Position numbers and translations under genes: made by a program. From assembly GCA_965178525.1 (NCBI GenBank), contig CBCXVS010000005.1, positions 5,023-69,022 on the forward strand: DNA of 64,000 nt. Direction: 5' to 3'. This document shows, in pieces, positions 63,903 to 64,000 of this stretch. The stretch comes from CBCXVS01 sp965178525. GTDB lineage: Bacteria > Tectomicrobia > Entotheonellia > Entotheonellales > Entotheonellaceae. The notes below the pieces were generated by a model that ran no database searches, had not been told where the DNA came from, and saw only the letters and a program-made list of their open reading frames with translations. Each line of letters starts with the position of its first letter. The stretch's first letter is position 1.

Positions 63903-64000
63903 AGTAGAGGCAGCATGGACAGAGTCTAGGCCGAAGTTCCCCTGGCAGAATAGGCGGAGGGTTAAGTAGATCAACAGGTTGGCCCAATTCAAAAGTCCAT

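Overview
The window is a GC-rich bacterial chromosome segment of about 64 kb with roughly 60 genes or gene remnants. No rRNA, tRNA or CRISPR array was recognised. The gene mix is TRAP-type binding proteins, amidohydrolase-2, LLM flavin monooxygenases, molybdenum hydroxylases, RicT/PSP1, Uma2, DUF433/DUF5615 modules, heptamer repeats and a cyanobactin-type maturation locus. I infer a large-genome environmental or symbiotic bacterium such as Candidatus Entotheonella/Tectomicrobia or a relative. That is a guess from gene content; no phylogenetic marker was tested.

Layout. 1-4.1 kb: a leftward operon (amidohydrolase, Rieske ferredoxin, two TRAP substrate-binding proteins) split by a frameshifted tnpB element. 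4.4-6.1 kb: an IS110 transposase has cut an S9 peptidase gene after about 22 codons, and a small palindromic element sits on the transposase 3' end. 6.1-13.4 kb: the most notable locus. A sigma70-type promoter and strong RBS precede a 60-residue peptide ending in the cyanobactin follower FAGDDAE. It is followed by a PatG-like and a PatA-like subtilase (the latter with one frameshift), a small Cys-rich protein and a P-type ATPase. No heterocyclase or prenyltransferase is seen. 13.4-17.4 kb: cNMP-binding protein, transaldolase, transketolase. 17.6-20.7 kb: a two-gene VioB-like set (ferritin-like enzyme plus a VioB N-terminal-like protein with an in-frame TAG). 21-25.1 kb: a redox operon (double cNMP domain/BFD/FNR/membrane fusion, pentaheme cytochrome, monoheme protein). 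25.2-26.9 kb: a cluster of toxin-antitoxin-like pairs and relics. 26.9-29.2 kb: a frameshifted filamentous-haemagglutinin-type exoprotein. 29.6-34 kb: LLM oxidoreductase, lipoprotein, Gfo/Idh/MocA oxidoreductase, thioredoxin-like protein, EamA transporter. 34-38.6 kb: purine catabolism (guanine deaminase, xanthine dehydrogenase, 5-hydroxyisourate hydrolase remnant) in advanced decay. 38.7-42.8 kb: Uma2, small TA-like genes, a deleted reverse transcriptase, a DUF433/DUF5615 pair. 42.8-50.4 kb: epoxide hydrolase, MenE-like ligase, an amino-acid oxidase tail, a frameshifted beta-lactamase-family hydrolase, an AT-rich gap, a PQQ sugar dehydrogenase-cytochrome fusion with an in-frame TAG. 50.6-61.5 kb: outer-membrane protein, Uma2, moaA, sigma factor, Rrf2 regulator, ricT, a second molybdenum hydroxylase with a MoaD-like protein, a MaoC-type dehydratase with an in-frame TAG, and a CPBP protease. 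61.5-63.9 kb: a subtilase with a JDVT-CTERM-like sorting tail, next to that protease.

The window shows many interrupted genes: at least seven frameshifted genes, four in-frame TAG codons, and several decapitated or internally deleted genes. Two frameshifts in the xanthine dehydrogenase small subunit are 4-bp tandem duplications, and the same gene has lost an Fe-S cysteine, so at least part of this is real genome decay. Single-base losses elsewhere could also be sequencing error.
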